DNA of 64,000 bases from Pseudoclavibacter sp. AY1H1 (GTDB lineage: Bacteria; Actinomycetota; Actinomycetes; Actinomycetales; Microbacteriaceae), in assembly GCF_002931055.1 (NCBI RefSeq), contig NZ_PSXX01000004.1, positions 1 through 64,000 of the forward strand, in the 5' to 3' direction. The first letter of the stretch is position 1, and every line of letters begins with the position of its first letter. Of this stretch, positions 8,325-17,402 are shown piece by piece. Below the pieces are notes generated by a model that was not told the DNA's origin, did not search any database, and saw nothing but the letters and a program-made list of their open reading frames with translations. The position numbers were made by a program, and so were the translations under genes.

Positions 8325-9650
8325 TCAGCTCTCCCTGGTGTGCGGTTGCGCGTCACGCCCGTCGACCTGCGCGTCGATGGCAGCCTCGTCGGCTTCGCTT
8401 CCGATCGGCGTCCGGTCGATGTCGGGGACGCCGTCCTCGTTCATGTCGTCGTTGCGAGCGCGCTTCGCGTCGTGGCGGAGGGTGATCGCGGCCAGCACCG
8501 CCGCGAGGAGGCTGCCGCCGAGCACCGCGAGCTTCGCAGCCGCCGTGTGCTCCGAGTCGGGGAACGACAGCTCGGCGATGAGCAGGGAGACCGTGAAGCC
8601 GATTCCGGTGAGGAAGCCCACTGGGAGCAGGTCTCTGACGCCGATCGCGTCGGGGAGGCGGAGCGGTGTGAGCTTCACGACGAGTGCGGTCATGCCGAGC
8701 ACGCCGATGAGCTTTCCGAGCACGAGCGCCGCTGCGATCGCCACGAACACGGGCTGGGAGAGCACCGCCCCGAGCCCATCTCCATCCACGATGTTCACTC
8801 CGGCGGCGAAGAACGCGAAGACGGGCAGTGCGAATCCCGAGGAGAACGGGCCGATCTTGTCGCCGAACCGGTGCGTGCGCGAATCGGCTTCACCGTGGAT
8901 CTTCTTGGACGGCACGCAGAAGCCCAGGAGCACTCCCGCGATGGTCGCGTGCACGCCTGCTTCGTGCATGAGCACCCAGGCGACAAGGGCGATCGGCAGC
9001 AGCAGCCACCAGGAAGGCCGCTTGGAGCGGACGACCAGCAGGAAGACGGCGACGGCGACGAGCGATCCGAGCAGCGCGAGCAGGTTGATGCCCGCCGTGT
9101 AGAAGATGGCGATGATGACGATCGCGAGCAGGTCGTCGACGACCGCGAGTGTCAAGAGGAAGGTGCGCACTCCCCGTGGAAGTCCTCGCCCGAAGATGGC
9201 GAGGACTCCGAGTGCGAAGGCGATGTCCGTCGCCGTCGGGATCGCCCAACCGTGGAGCGCAGAGGTGTCGCCGAGGACGGACACCGCGATCACGTAGAAG
9301 ATGGCCGGCATCGCCATTCCCGCGACAGCGCCGAGAACGGGGACAGCTGCTTCCTTCGGCTTGCGGAGACTGCCCGAGACGAACTCGTGCTTGAGCTCCA
9401 CGCCCACGGTGAAGAAGAAGACCGCGAGCAGGCCGTCGGCCGCCCACGTGGCGAGCGACAGGTCGAGGTGAATGGCGGCGGGCCCGATCGTGATCGCGCT
9501 GAGCGCCTCGTAGCCACCGCGCCACGGCGAGTTGGCCCAGATGAGGGCGATTGCGGCGGCGAAGAGGAGAAGCGCTCCCCCAGTGGTCTCGCGCATGATC
9601 CACGCGTTCAGTCGCGCGAAGCCTGTCGGTCGTGTGGCGGGTGCAGTCAT
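8325..9650 (-). CDS. nhaA: Na+/H+ antiporter NhaA
   Basis: A 441-residue inner-membrane antiporter exchanging sodium for protons. Seen: about 11-12 hydrophobic segments, the TDIAFALG motif (equivalent to E. coli D133) and the paired acidic motif VVDDLLAI (equivalent to D163/D164) that binds the ion. A hydrophilic C-terminal tail rich in Asp/Glu follows residue 395. The ATG at 9650 is preceded by AGGAGAACC; longer in-frame extensions run into the neighbour's shadow frame. It probably forms a single-gene unit ending at the 31-bp palindrome. Confidence 0.92.
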   Translation of the reverse strand: MTAPATRPTGFARLNAWIMRETTGGALLLFAAAIALIWANSPWRGGYEALSAITIGPAAIHLDLSLATWAADGLLAVFFFTVGVELKHEFVSGSLRKPKEAAVPVLGAVAGMAMPAIFYVIAVSVLGDTSALHGWAIPTATDIAFALGVLAIFGRGLPRGVRTFLLTLAVVDDLLAIVIIAIFYTAGINLLALLGSLVAVAVFLLVVRSKRPSWWLLLPIALVAWVLMHEAGVHATIAGVLLGFCVPSKKIHGEADSRTHRFGDKIGPFSSGFALPVFAFFAAGVNIVDGDGLGAVLSQPVFVAIAAALVLGKLIGVLGMTALVVKLTPLRLPDAIGVRDLLPVGFLTGIGFTVSLLIAELSFPDSEHTAAAKLAVLGGSLLAAVLAAITLRHDAKRARNDDMNEDGVPDIDRTPIGSEADEAAIDAQVDGRDAQPHTRES

Positions 9651-9740
9651 GGTTCTCCTGACGTCTGAGACCGGCCGGCGAATCCCGACTCGGCCGCCGA
9701 CCAGACTTCCCGGCACACCGAGAGTAGATCCTACCGCCAA

Positions 9741-9785
9741 GCGCCGCCTGCCGAAGCGCCGCCTGCCGAAGCGCCGCTCCGGAAC
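9741..9785. repeat. 15-bp tandem repeat
   Basis: GCGCCGCCTGCCGAA occurs at 9741-9755 and 9756-9770, followed by a partial third copy. It is non-coding, between nhaA and the aminotransferase gene. Confidence 0.6.
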
Positions 9786-9806
9786 ACCTCGCCGGAATCG
9801 CTGCCA

Positions 9807-9848
9807 GCCGAAGTGCCGCTCCGAAGGCGGCGTGGAGGGCACTTCGGC
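9807..9848 (-). terminator. hairpin after the aminotransferase fusion
   Basis: GCCGAAGTGCC (9807-9817) pairs perfectly with GGCACTTCGGC (9838-9848) over a 20-nt loop, some 36 bp past the stop of the minus-strand gene at 9884. It is the likely end of that transcript. Confidence 0.5.
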
Positions 9849-9883
9849 GGGCAGTGATCGCCCTGGCGGGGCAGTCGCCGCGG

Positions 9884-12800
9884 CTAGAGGCCGCGCGTGA
9901 GGACCTCGTCGAGCGTCGCCACGAACCTGTCCGCGCTCTCCTTCGTGAAGCAGAGCGGGGGCTTCACCTTGAGCACGTTCCCGCGGTCGCCCGTTGGCTG
10001 CACGATGACGCCGAGCGCGAGCATCCGGTCGCAGAGCGCCTGCGTCTCGGACGTGGCGGGCTCGAGGGTCTCGCGGTCGCGCACGAGCTCGATGCCCTGG
10101 TAGAGCCCTCGCCCATGCAGCGCGCCGATGAGCGGCTGCCGTTCGGCGAGCGCCACCAGCTGCTCCCGGAGGTAGCCGCCGACCTCGTGCGCGTTCTCCT
10201 GCAGGCGGTCGTCGCGCATGATGTCGAGCACGGTCACGCCGAGCCTCGCGCTCAGCGTCGAACCGCCGGCCGACGAGAAGAAGGTGCCCTGGTCGGCGAG
10301 GGCCTGCGCGATCTCGGAGCGCGTGATGACGGCACCGAGCGGATGCCCGTTGCCCATGGCCTTCGCGACGGTCACGACGTCGGGAATGATCGGATCGCCG
10401 CCCGGCCCCGCGTGCTGCTCGAAGCCCCAGAACACGTCGCCCTGGCGTCCATAGCCGACCTGGACCTCGTCGGCGATGACGGCGCCCCCGCCGGCGCGCA
10501 CGGCGTCGTAGACCGCGGCGAGGTAGCCGGCGGGCACCTCGATGGCGCCAGCGTTGCCGTTGCGGGGCTCGGCGATGAACGTGCCGATGGGGGTGCCGGC
10601 CGCGGCGAGGCGCTCGATCTCCGCGATCGCGTCGGCCGCATAGCGCTCGCCGGCGTCCGCTCCGCGGTGGGTGCCGCGGTACGCGTTCGGGGCGTCGAAG
10701 GCGTGCACCCAGGGGGCGCGGAGCTCGGCCGCGAGGGGGTTGTCGGAGGTGGAGGTCGAGACCGCATCCGAGGCGTAGGACCAGCCGTGGTACGACTCCT
10801 CGACGCAGGCCACGTCGTCGCGGCCCGTGTAGGCCTTCGTCAGCCGCAGCGCGAGGTCGACGGCCTCGGTGCCGCTGTTGACGAGCAGCACGGTGTCGAA
10901 GCTGTCCGGGAGCGTCTCGAGGAGGCGCTCGCTGAACTCGGCGACCGACGCGTAGTTGAACCGCGAGTTGGTGTTGAGCATGCGCCACTGCTGGGCCACC
11001 CTGTCGGCGAGCACGGGGTGCCCGTGACCGAGCGCCGTCACGTTGTTGACCATGTCGAGGTAGTGGCGGCCGTCGGTATCGATGAGCATCTCGCGCCAGC
11101 CGCGCTCGATCTGCGGCGGATGCGCGTAGTAGTGGCCCTGCAGCGGCGCGTAGGCGTCGAGTCGCGCGCGGAGCGTCTCGTCGGCCCCGGCCCCGCCGAC
11201 GCTGCTCGGAGCGAGCCCGATGAGTTCGCTCGGGTCGCCGAGGACGGCGAGCCAGGCCGGGAACTCCTCGGCCGTCACGAAGCGTGGCAGGGGCGCGGCA
11301 GCGGCATCCAGAGCGGAGATCTCGCCCGCCTGGAGCGTGACCTGCGCCCAGCCCGCGATCTCGGCGAGCGGCTCGCCGGACTCGAGTCGAGTGGGCGCGG
11401 AGGCGCTCTCGCCGTCCAGCGTTCGCGCTTCCGTGAGCCCGCGGGCTCCCGCGATGACGAGAGTGCGCGCGCCGTCGGAGATGGTGACGTGGCCCTCCGC
11501 CGCGGAGACGAGCCCGCTGAAGGGCGCCGTGAGCGCGAGGTCGCTCGCGCTGTACAGCTCCACCCCGGCCGCGACGTTGACGGGCGCATCGTGGGAGACG
11601 CCGAGCGAGCGCGTGAGGCGGGCTTCCCCGAAGCGGGTCGCTGCGACTCCGCCGCTGCGGGCGGCGAGCAGGAGCAGCTGCGCTTCCGCCTCGGCCCCTT
11701 CTTCACCGAGCCAGGAGCCGTCGCGCAGCGCCGTGCTCGTGTGGTCGAGGGTGATGACGCGCGCGCGGCGGGCGAGGTCCGCGTCGAGGAGCGCGGCGCC
11801 GCCGTCAGGCGAGGAGATGGGGCCGGCTGCGGCCTCGCGGCCGAGGGCGCGGCGGATGGCGGCCGTCGCGACCCGCGCATCCAGGGCCGCAGGGACGGCG
11901 AAGATCGTCCATTCCCGTTCGAGGGCCGCCTCGGCGTAGTCGTTGCCCTCGTCGATGGAGACCTGCTGCAGCCCGCTGACGACGAGCGTCGCTCCGCGGA
12001 GCACGATGAGCGGCCAGAGCGCGTCGATCTCGGCGTCGGTGAGGGGCACGACCGCGTCGAACGCGCGGATGAGCGGCAGCACAGCGAGTGGTCGCGCGGG
12101 GTCGTGGTGGAACACGGCCGTGCAGGCCACGGCCAGCTCGGCGACGCGCCATCCGGTGCCGACATCGCCGAAGTCGATGATGCCGGAGAGCTCGGGGCGG
12201 CCGAGCGCGCCGGAGGTCGCGACGAGGTTGTCGTCGGTGAGGTCTCCGTGGATGGCCTGCACTGGCAGGTGGCCCTTCAGCGGAGCCAGCGCCGCGGCGG
12301 TCGCCTCGAGCGCGGCGAGGACAAGCGCCTGCCGCTCAGGGTCGGTCACGTGGCCGATGAGCTCGTCGACCAGCCGCTCGCCGACGCGAAGGTCCCACTG
12401 GAGCTCGCGCTCGAGGCCGGGATGCTCGAAACCGTCGAGCGCCTGGACGACCTGGCCGACGAGCGTGCCCATGGCTCGGATGGTCGCCGCCGAGAAGTGC
12501 TCGAAATCGATGAGCGGCGTGCCGTCGACGAAGGTCAGCAGGCGGATGCTGTGGGGCGCGCCGTCGACGTCGGCCGTCTCGATGTCGAGGCCGGCGAGGC
12601 TGGCGACGGGGGCTGGCGACGGGTGGCCCGCGGCGTGCATGCGCCGCATGGCCTCGTTCTGCGCCTCGATCTCGTCGCGGCGCACCGCGCGGTTGCTGAC
12701 TTTGAAGAGCACCCGACGGCCGGCGGGCTGGGCGGGCGAGGCTGGCTCGGTGAAGAGGAAGTTGCGGTCCTGCTGACTGCCGAGCTCGCGCACCTCACCG

Positions 12801-12907
12801 GAGACCCCGTAGAGCTCAGCTGCGAGGCGCCGAACCTCGTCGATGGCGATGTTCGGGCGCGGCAGGCCCTCAGAGAACGATGAAGGACCTACGTGGGATT
12901 CGAGCAT
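9884..12907 (-). CDS. three-part kinase / middle domain / class-III aminotransferase fusion
   Basis: A 1007-residue cytoplasmic protein. Residues 1-330 are an APH-like small-molecule kinase with IHGDLTDDN (H220, D222) and the metal motif IDFGD (D245). Residues about 340-600 are a middle region with a beta-rich patch resembling the biotinyl/M23-like fold found in such fusions. Residues about 620-1007 are a PLP-dependent class-III aminotransferase with SGTEAVDLA, ADEVQVGYGR and the PLP lysine K849 in AKAMGNGHP. The architecture resembles a hydroxylysine/ethanolamine-phosphate-type pair (kinase plus phospho-lyase) in one chain; the substrate is unknown. AGGAG precedes the ATG, and a TetR gene lies 93 bp upstream. 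Confidence 0.85.
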   Translation of the reverse strand: MLESHVGPSSFSEGLPRPNIAIDEVRRLAAELYGVSGEVRELGSQQDRNFLFTEPASPAQPAGRRVLFKVSNRAVRRDEIEAQNEAMRRMHAAGHPSPAPVASLAGLDIETADVDGAPHSIRLLTFVDGTPLIDFEHFSAATIRAMGTLVGQVVQALDGFEHPGLERELQWDLRVGERLVDELIGHVTDPERQALVLAALEATAAALAPLKGHLPVQAIHGDLTDDNLVATSGALGRPELSGIIDFGDVGTGWRVAELAVACTAVFHHDPARPLAVLPLIRAFDAVVPLTDAEIDALWPLIVLRGATLVVSGLQQVSIDEGNDYAEAALEREWTIFAVPAALDARVATAAIRRALGREAAAGPISSPDGGAALLDADLARRARVITLDHTSTALRDGSWLGEEGAEAEAQLLLLAARSGGVAATRFGEARLTRSLGVSHDAPVNVAAGVELYSASDLALTAPFSGLVSAAEGHVTISDGARTLVIAGARGLTEARTLDGESASAPTRLESGEPLAEIAGWAQVTLQAGEISALDAAAAPLPRFVTAEEFPAWLAVLGDPSELIGLAPSSVGGAGADETLRARLDAYAPLQGHYYAHPPQIERGWREMLIDTDGRHYLDMVNNVTALGHGHPVLADRVAQQWRMLNTNSRFNYASVAEFSERLLETLPDSFDTVLLVNSGTEAVDLALRLTKAYTGRDDVACVEESYHGWSYASDAVSTSTSDNPLAAELRAPWVHAFDAPNAYRGTHRGADAGERYAADAIAEIERLAAAGTPIGTFIAEPRNGNAGAIEVPAGYLAAVYDAVRAGGGAVIADEVQVGYGRQGDVFWGFEQHAGPGGDPIIPDVVTVAKAMGNGHPLGAVITRSEIAQALADQGTFFSSAGGSTLSARLGVTVLDIMRDDRLQENAHEVGGYLREQLVALAERQPLIGALHGRGLYQGIELVRDRETLEPATSETQALCDRMLALGVIVQPTGDRGNVLKVKPPLCFTKESADRFVATLDEVLTRGL

Positions 12908-13000
12908 GGCTACTCCTCTTCGAGTCGGCGACCGGCGAGCGGTCAGATCAGTGCAGTGCGAGTGGATGGATGCGGGCGCCGCCGCGCGTGACGGAGGTCT

Positions 13001-13618
13001 TCACCGCGCCAGGCCGCGCACGAGTGCGGCGAGCCCGAGCTCGAAGGCCGGGCCGGCGACGGGGTCGTCGAGCCCCTCCTTGGTCACGCGCGCGACGGCG
13101 GAGGCGAAGGCGGGCACCTCGGTCTCCTGACCGCTCGGGTCGAAGAGCACGCTCGGGCCAGACATGTCGAGCACCGAGCCGAGGATGAACGACTCGTAGG
13201 CCGTGAGCATCCGCACGATCTCCTCCTCGGGCCAGCCCGCGGCGAGCGCGCCCTTCGTGAAGCTCTCGTGCACGCGGAGTATCGCGGGAGAGCGCACCTG
13301 CGACGACATGAGAAGGGGAATGCTGCGCGGATGCGCGGCGAACGCGTCGCGGTAGGAGTGCGCCCAGACGAGGACGGCGTCCTCCCACGGCAGCCGGTCG
13401 AACGCCTCGCCGTCGATGCGGCCGCAGATGCGCGTGCGCACCTCCTCGATGAGCTCGAGGCGCGAGCCGATGTGGTTGTAGAGCGACGAGGGGGCGACGC
13501 CGAAGTGCGACGCGATGCGGCGCATGCTCACTGCCTCGGAGCCCTCCCGGTCGATGAGGCGCACGGCAGCGTCGACGATGCCGTCTCTCGTCAGGATGCT
13601 CGTTGTGGGTCGCCCCAT
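13001..13618 (-). CDS. TetR-family transcriptional regulator
   Basis: A 205-residue repressor with an N-terminal HTH (about residues 8-55, including MRRIASHFGVAPSSLYNHI) and a helical ligand-binding C-terminal half. The ATG at 13618 is chosen because GGCGGAG precedes it; a GTG at 13681 would add 21 residues without a ribosome site. The gene reads towards the kinase-aminotransferase fusion and may control it. A candidate operator lies at 13746-13769. Confidence 0.82.
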   Translation of the reverse strand: MGRPTTSILTRDGIVDAAVRLIDREGSEAVSMRRIASHFGVAPSSLYNHIGSRLELIEEVRTRICGRIDGEAFDRLPWEDAVLVWAHSYRDAFAAHPRSIPLLMSSQVRSPAILRVHESFTKGALAAGWPEEEIVRMLTAYESFILGSVLDMSGPSVLFDPSGQETEVPAFASAVARVTKEGLDDPVAGPAFELGLAALVRGLAR

Positions 13619-13745
13619 GTCTCCGCCTTTCGCTGCGTCGAGGCTCAGCGGCCTGTTCCGGGACTCGCTGCTGCCGCTCACGCCGAGAGCTCGCAGAACG
13701 GATTCGTTCCGCAGCCCGGATCCTGCGTTTTCCTACTCTAGCGCC

Positions 13746-13769
13746 ATAAAACGAACGGTGTACGTTTAT
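13746..13769. promoter_or_regulatory. candidate TetR operator
   Basis: ATAAAACG (13746-13753) and CGTTTAT (13763-13769) form an imperfect inverted repeat around AACGGTGTA, about 130 bp upstream of the TetR start, in an A+T-richer patch. The symmetry and size fit a TetR-type site. Confidence 0.35.
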
Positions 13770-13833
13770 CTCCTGCCGGTTCCACCGAGCGGATCACCCT
13801 CGCCGGCGGCGCGCGGAGCCCAGCATCCGTGAA

Positions 13834-14088
13834 TCATGCAGCGCGGTCGTGACTCGCCGGGCCAACGCTCGTGTCGTCCGGGTTGTCCGAACCATCGCCC
13901 CGATAGAACAGGACGCTGGTCAGGACAGAGGCGACGAACATTCCTGCACTTATGGACGCGACCGCTGCCCAGTCAAGGCCGAGGAACGATTCCCCGAGGA
14001 CCCCAGCGGCGAACAACGCTTGGATGATCGTCTTCAGCGCGCGTTCTCCGGCGTAGTCCAGGAAAGTGATGGACCAATATTTCAACAT
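13834..14088 (-). CDS. phage holin, r1t-like
   Basis: An 84-residue protein with two predicted membrane segments (about 22-38 and 43-62) and a charged C-terminus. The N-terminal pattern FLDYAGERALKTIIQALFA matches r1t-type holins, which make pores that release endolysins at the end of a phage cycle. The ATG has AAAGGGA upstream. It is the last gene of the minus-strand lysis cassette. Confidence 0.75.
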   Translation of the reverse strand: MLKYWSITFLDYAGERALKTIIQALFAAGVLGESFLGLDWAAVASISAGMFVASVLTSVLFYRGDGSDNPDDTSVGPASHDRAA

Positions 14089-14142
14089 GATGCTCCCTTT
14101 AGATCTTTGAGATGTTGCGGCCCCGGCAGAGGTGGCCTCGGC

Positions 14143-14460
14143 TCACTTCGGCAGCTGAGACGGCCACACCGGAGGGGGCGGCTCCTTGCCGTCCCAAATG
14201 TGGGCGCGCAGCTCATGAGCGTGCGTGCGGTACCCGTCCACGTAGGTATCGAGCCTGTTGAGGCGCTCGACATCGGATGCACGGATGGCGGCCTGCTGCT
14301 CGCGGTAGCTGGCGAGCTCTTCCTGAAGTTGGTCGACGAGGTCCTGGGCGTCCGCCCTGCGCGCTGACCGCCCGGCCGTCGCATGCCCGAAGATGGCACC
14401 GACCGCAGTGAAGCCCGCCGCTATGGCGATCGCAGCCTCCGGCCCAACCCAGCCGATCAT
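14143..14460 (-). CDS. small membrane coiled-coil protein, DUF2746-like phage protein
   Basis: A 105-residue protein. Residues 5-27 form a membrane segment; about 35-85 are charged and heptad-like (DLVDQLQEELASYREQQ), a probable coiled coil; the tail is Pro-rich. This layout matches the DUF2746 proteins found beside actinophage lysins, whose function is uncertain (second holin, Rz-like or minor structural protein). The ATG overlaps the amidase stop (ATGA), so the two are coupled. The family assignment is by resemblance only. Confidence 0.6.
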   Translation of the reverse strand: MIGWVGPEAAIAIAAGFTAVGAIFGHATAGRSARRADAQDLVDQLQEELASYREQQAAIRASDVERLNRLDTYVDGYRTHAHELRAHIWDGKEPPPPVWPSQLPK

Positions 14461-15257
14461 CGGATCCCTCGGATCTGCGCCGCGAGCTCGAGCAGTTCGC
14501 GCTCGCCGCTCAGCGCACTGTCGTCGGCATTGCCTGCGTTGATCTCCTGCCACATCGCGAAGAACTCAGCGAATCCCAACCTCACGATCGGACGGCCGGT
14601 CAGCTTGACGATGCCGGATACGGCCTCGGGGCTCCCCGTCCACCTCACGAAGTTCGCGGTGACGATGTACTGGCGCCCGAGTTCGGGCACTTCTGCTATC
14701 CACATTTCCTTGTCCTGTTCTGCGTTGCCTCCGCCCCCTTCGCTCTCATTTGATCCCCCCGCGGCATGCATCTTCGCGAGCTCCACAACTCGATCGAGGT
14801 CGATACCTCCGGGGCAGACAGTCGCGTAGGAGCCGCCGTGCCTCTGGAAGACTTCTCGATGGCCGAGCACAGCGACACGATCGATGGGGAAGCCGAAGCG
14901 CTGCGCGCAGTCCGCGACCAGCGATGCCAACGACGTGTAGCTCGCCTCAGAGATCGGCCAGCCACTCGCGTCCCCCGTGCGTTCGTTGCACACCTCCACG
15001 GTGATTGCCCTGGCATCCCACTCAGGGCTCGCCAGCGACCACGCGCGGAATTCTTCGGGCACGACGCCGACGATCTGCTGATCTTTGATCACGTAGTTCG
15101 AGCTCACTTCGCGCGATCTGGTGCCCATCATGCTGAGCACAGCGGAAAGTGACTCGGTTGCAGCGTGGTGCACGACGAACCGGTCGACCTGCACGCGTCT
15201 GGGGCCGAGCTGATCGGCGTGCGGTGAGCTATTCGTGGTGAGTTCTGAGAAGGTCAT
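14457..15257 (-). CDS. phage endolysin, N-acetylmuramoyl-L-alanine amidase (copy 1)
   Basis: A 266-residue Amidase_2/PGRP-type lysin that cleaves the sugar-peptide bond of peptidoglycan. Zinc-site residues are visible: H30-H31 in FVVHHAA and a later GHREVF; CPGGID closes the domain near residue 160. The C-terminal ~90 residues differ from the domain shared by its two neighbours. The N-terminal domain is clearly paralogous to the next lysin (shared MTFS(E/K)LTT start, HHAA, ISEASY and VCPGG/ACPGG stretches). No signal peptide is seen, so export would need the holin. Confidence 0.85.
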   Translation of the reverse strand: MTFSELTTNSSPHADQLGPRRVQVDRFVVHHAATESLSAVLSMMGTRSREVSSNYVIKDQQIVGVVPEEFRAWSLASPEWDARAITVEVCNERTGDASGWPISEASYTSLASLVADCAQRFGFPIDRVAVLGHREVFQRHGGSYATVCPGGIDLDRVVELAKMHAAGGSNESEGGGGNAEQDKEMWIAEVPELGRQYIVTANFVRWTGSPEAVSGIVKLTGRPIVRLGFAEFFAMWQEINAGNADDSALSGERELLELAAQIRGIR

Positions 15258-15356
15258 TGAACGCTCTCGATCGTTGGGCTCTGCCCAGTGACGCGGGCGA
15301 AGGCCCGTGGGGGCCGGGGCGATTGCGGCGCCCCGGCCCCCACGAGTTCCGTCGAA

Positions 15357-16151
15357 CTACTCAGCGGTGCCGAGCTCGCGGTAGACGGAGAACATCCACG
15401 CGAGGTTGTCCTTGTGGACGGTCTCGATCGCGTCCTGCCCTGGGATGATCCCGAGGATGTTGAGCGAGTTGAGAGCTGCCGGGCTCGGAACGTGCCAGTA
15501 GCCTCCCGCGATCGGGTTGACCGCGTAGATAGCACCGGTCTGCTCGTTCTTCAGGAGCCGGAACCCCGTGATCTTCTTGATCGCGGCCACATCGGCCTTG
15601 AGCTTGTTCTGTTCTGCATCGGTCAGTGCCATGAGGAATCCTCCGTTGTTGTTCTGCTGGATGCCGATCGCCAGGTTGACGAGTCGGTCGAGGTTGATGC
15701 CACCGGGGCACGCGGTGGCGTACGAGGCGCCGTGGCGCGTGTACACCTCCTTGTGCCCGATGACGGTGTTGCGGTTGATGGGGAACCCGTACCTGGTCGC
15801 GCAGTCGGCGATCAGTCGTGCGAGTGATTGATACGAGGCCTCCGAGATCGGCCAGCCGGATGCGTCCCCGGTTGCCGAGTTGCAGGTCTCGACGGTGATC
15901 GAGCGCCCATCCCACTCATCGCTGCCCAGCGACCAGGCCCGGTGCTCCTCGGGAACGACACCGACGATCTGGGCGTCTTTCACGACGTAGTTCGCGCTGA
16001 CCTGTCGCGAGCCGGACGACATCATCGCGAGCACGTTGGCGAGCGATGAGTCGGCCGCATGGTGCACGACGAAGTGGTCGACGGCCCGCGAGCGGGCGTT
16101 GAACTGGTTGCCGTTGCCGGAAGTCGAGGTCGTGAGCTTCGAGAAGGTCAT
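15357..16151 (-). CDS. phage endolysin, amidase (copy 2) with shared C-terminal domain
   Basis: A 264-residue amidase paralogous to the gene at 14457 (H30-H31, GHKEVY and CPGGIN conserved). From M174 (MALTDAEQNKLK) to the end it carries a ~90-residue domain almost identical to the C-terminus of the M15 lysin at 16204, probably a wall-binding module. Genes 12-14 of the lysis region thus form a mix-and-match set: two amidase domains, one peptidase domain and one shared tail. A 99-bp gap separates it from copy 1. Confidence 0.85.
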   Translation of the reverse strand: MTFSKLTTSTSGNGNQFNARSRAVDHFVVHHAADSSLANVLAMMSSGSRQVSANYVVKDAQIVGVVPEEHRAWSLGSDEWDGRSITVETCNSATGDASGWPISEASYQSLARLIADCATRYGFPINRNTVIGHKEVYTRHGASYATACPGGINLDRLVNLAIGIQQNNNGGFLMALTDAEQNKLKADVAAIKKITGFRLLKNEQTGAIYAVNPIAGGYWHVPSPAALNSLNILGIIPGQDAIETVHKDNLAWMFSVYRELGTAE

Positions 16152-16203
16152 ACGCGACGCTCCTCTCTCTTCCGCGAGCGGTGCGCCCGCTGGTAGCTGC
16201 GGG

Positions 16204-16905
16204 TCACTCGGGGGTGCCGAGTTCGCGGTAGACGGAGAACATCCAGGCGAGGTTGTCCTTGTGGACCGTCTCGATCGCCTCCGCTCCGGGGATGATCCCG
16301 AGCATGTTCAGCGAGCTGAGGGCGGCGGGACTCGGGATGTGCCAGTAGCCTCCCGCGATCGGATTGACCGCGTAGGTCTCCCCGGTCTGCTCGTTGCGCA
16401 GGAGTCGGAACCCGGTGATCTTCTTGATCGCGACCACGTCGGACTTGAGCTTGTTCTGTTCGGCATCGGTAAGTGCCATGAGGAATCCCCCTTCTTCGGG
16501 AATGTTGACGAGAGGCGGGCCGACGATTGCGGCATGCCATGATTCGGATGCGATGGTCTGGCCGAGTCCGGCGAGGCGCATGTACTCGGAGCGGACGGCC
16601 ATGTTGTTGGTGTCCCAGTCGACGGCTTCGCCGCGACCGTGTGGTGAAGTGCCGGGGTACGCCGCTTCCGGCGTCTCCCCGCGGTTCATGCGACCCCACT
16701 GGAACCACTGGTTGGAGCCGCCCGTCGAGGTCTTGGACTCGACGAGGACGTATTGGTCAGCTGGGACACCGACGGGGCGGTAGCCCTCGGTGATCTTGAG
16801 GGTGAACCCCCTCGAGCGGACCTGTGCTGCGACCCAGCGGACTCGGCGTGCGAGATCTCTGGTGAACAGGTGCCCCTCGACACTGACGAGGGTGGAAATA
16901 TCCAT
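16204..16905 (-). CDS. phage endolysin, M15-type peptidase with shared C-terminal domain
   Basis: A 233-residue lysin. An M15 (VanY/D-Ala-D-Ala peptidase-like) domain covers about residues 15-130, with zinc ligands H89 and D96 in SPHGRGEAVDWD and H124 in ESWH. It cuts peptide bonds in peptidoglycan. Residues 143-233 are the tail shared with the amidase at 15357. The ATG at 16905 has an excellent AAAGGAGG site; upstream in-frame codons are not needed. It is first in the minus-strand lysis cassette. Confidence 0.85.
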   Translation of the reverse strand: MDISTLVSVEGHLFTRDLARRVRWVAAQVRSRGFTLKITEGYRPVGVPADQYVLVESKTSTGGSNQWFQWGRMNRGETPEAAYPGTSPHGRGEAVDWDTNNMAVRSEYMRLAGLGQTIASESWHAAIVGPPLVNIPEEGGFLMALTDAEQNKLKSDVVAIKKITGFRLLRNEQTGETYAVNPIAGGYWHIPSPAALSSLNMLGIIPGAEAIETVHKDNLAWMFSVYRELGTPE

Positions 16906-17126
16906 TGATGCCTCCTTTGGGCATGGGAATAGACGGGTAGGCCGATCAGCCCGTTCGGTCGATCGACGGGACGGGCACGAGTGCCCGGAATCAGTTCGCA
17001 GAATGCGAACGGATGCACGCGAGAGGTGACGCTTCACCCTGCTCTGCGTGGACGTGATCCATGAGGATCAGTGCGACGGCGGTGACTCGCACACCGCTGG
17101 GGCTCTCCGCGTCGCTGGTGCTCGAG

Positions 17127-17402
17127 CTACCCGGTGGAGCTTCGGCCGGCGCCGCTGTGGTGCGGAGTCAGCATCGGACTGACCGGGTCGTCATCGGTCA
17201 TGAACTGACTGGGCGAGATGCCGAGTGCTTCCGCGAGGAGCAGGAGCTCCCGAAGACCGAAGTGGGCGCCGAACGCGAGTTTCCTGTTGATGGTCGAGTA
17301 CGGGATCCCAACCTGCTCGGCCACGAATCTCCTGGATCGACCGGTCTGGTCGATCGTCTTCTTGACTCTCACTGCACACCCCCTCGGTCCGTCGTTGCTC
17401 AT
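17127..17402 (-). CDS. small XRE/Cro-like HTH protein
   Basis: A 91-residue protein with one helix-turn-helix (about residues 12-65, containing RRFVAEQVGIPYSTINRKL) and a short disordered tail. It is divergent from the repressor gene at 17498 and separated from it by a 95-bp control region, the classic Cro/CI layout of temperate phages. It reads towards the lysis genes, so it may be the first gene of the leftward transcript. Confidence 0.7.
   Translation of the reverse strand: MSNDGPRGCAVRVKKTIDQTGRSRRFVAEQVGIPYSTINRKLAFGAHFGLRELLLLAEALGISPSQFMTDDDPVSPMLTPHHSGAGRSSTG

Noticed and set aside
9651-10988. Extension of NhaA upstream to 887 residues
   Set aside because: The added region is Arg-rich shadow of the aminotransferase gene; a good ribosome site marks the ATG at 9650.
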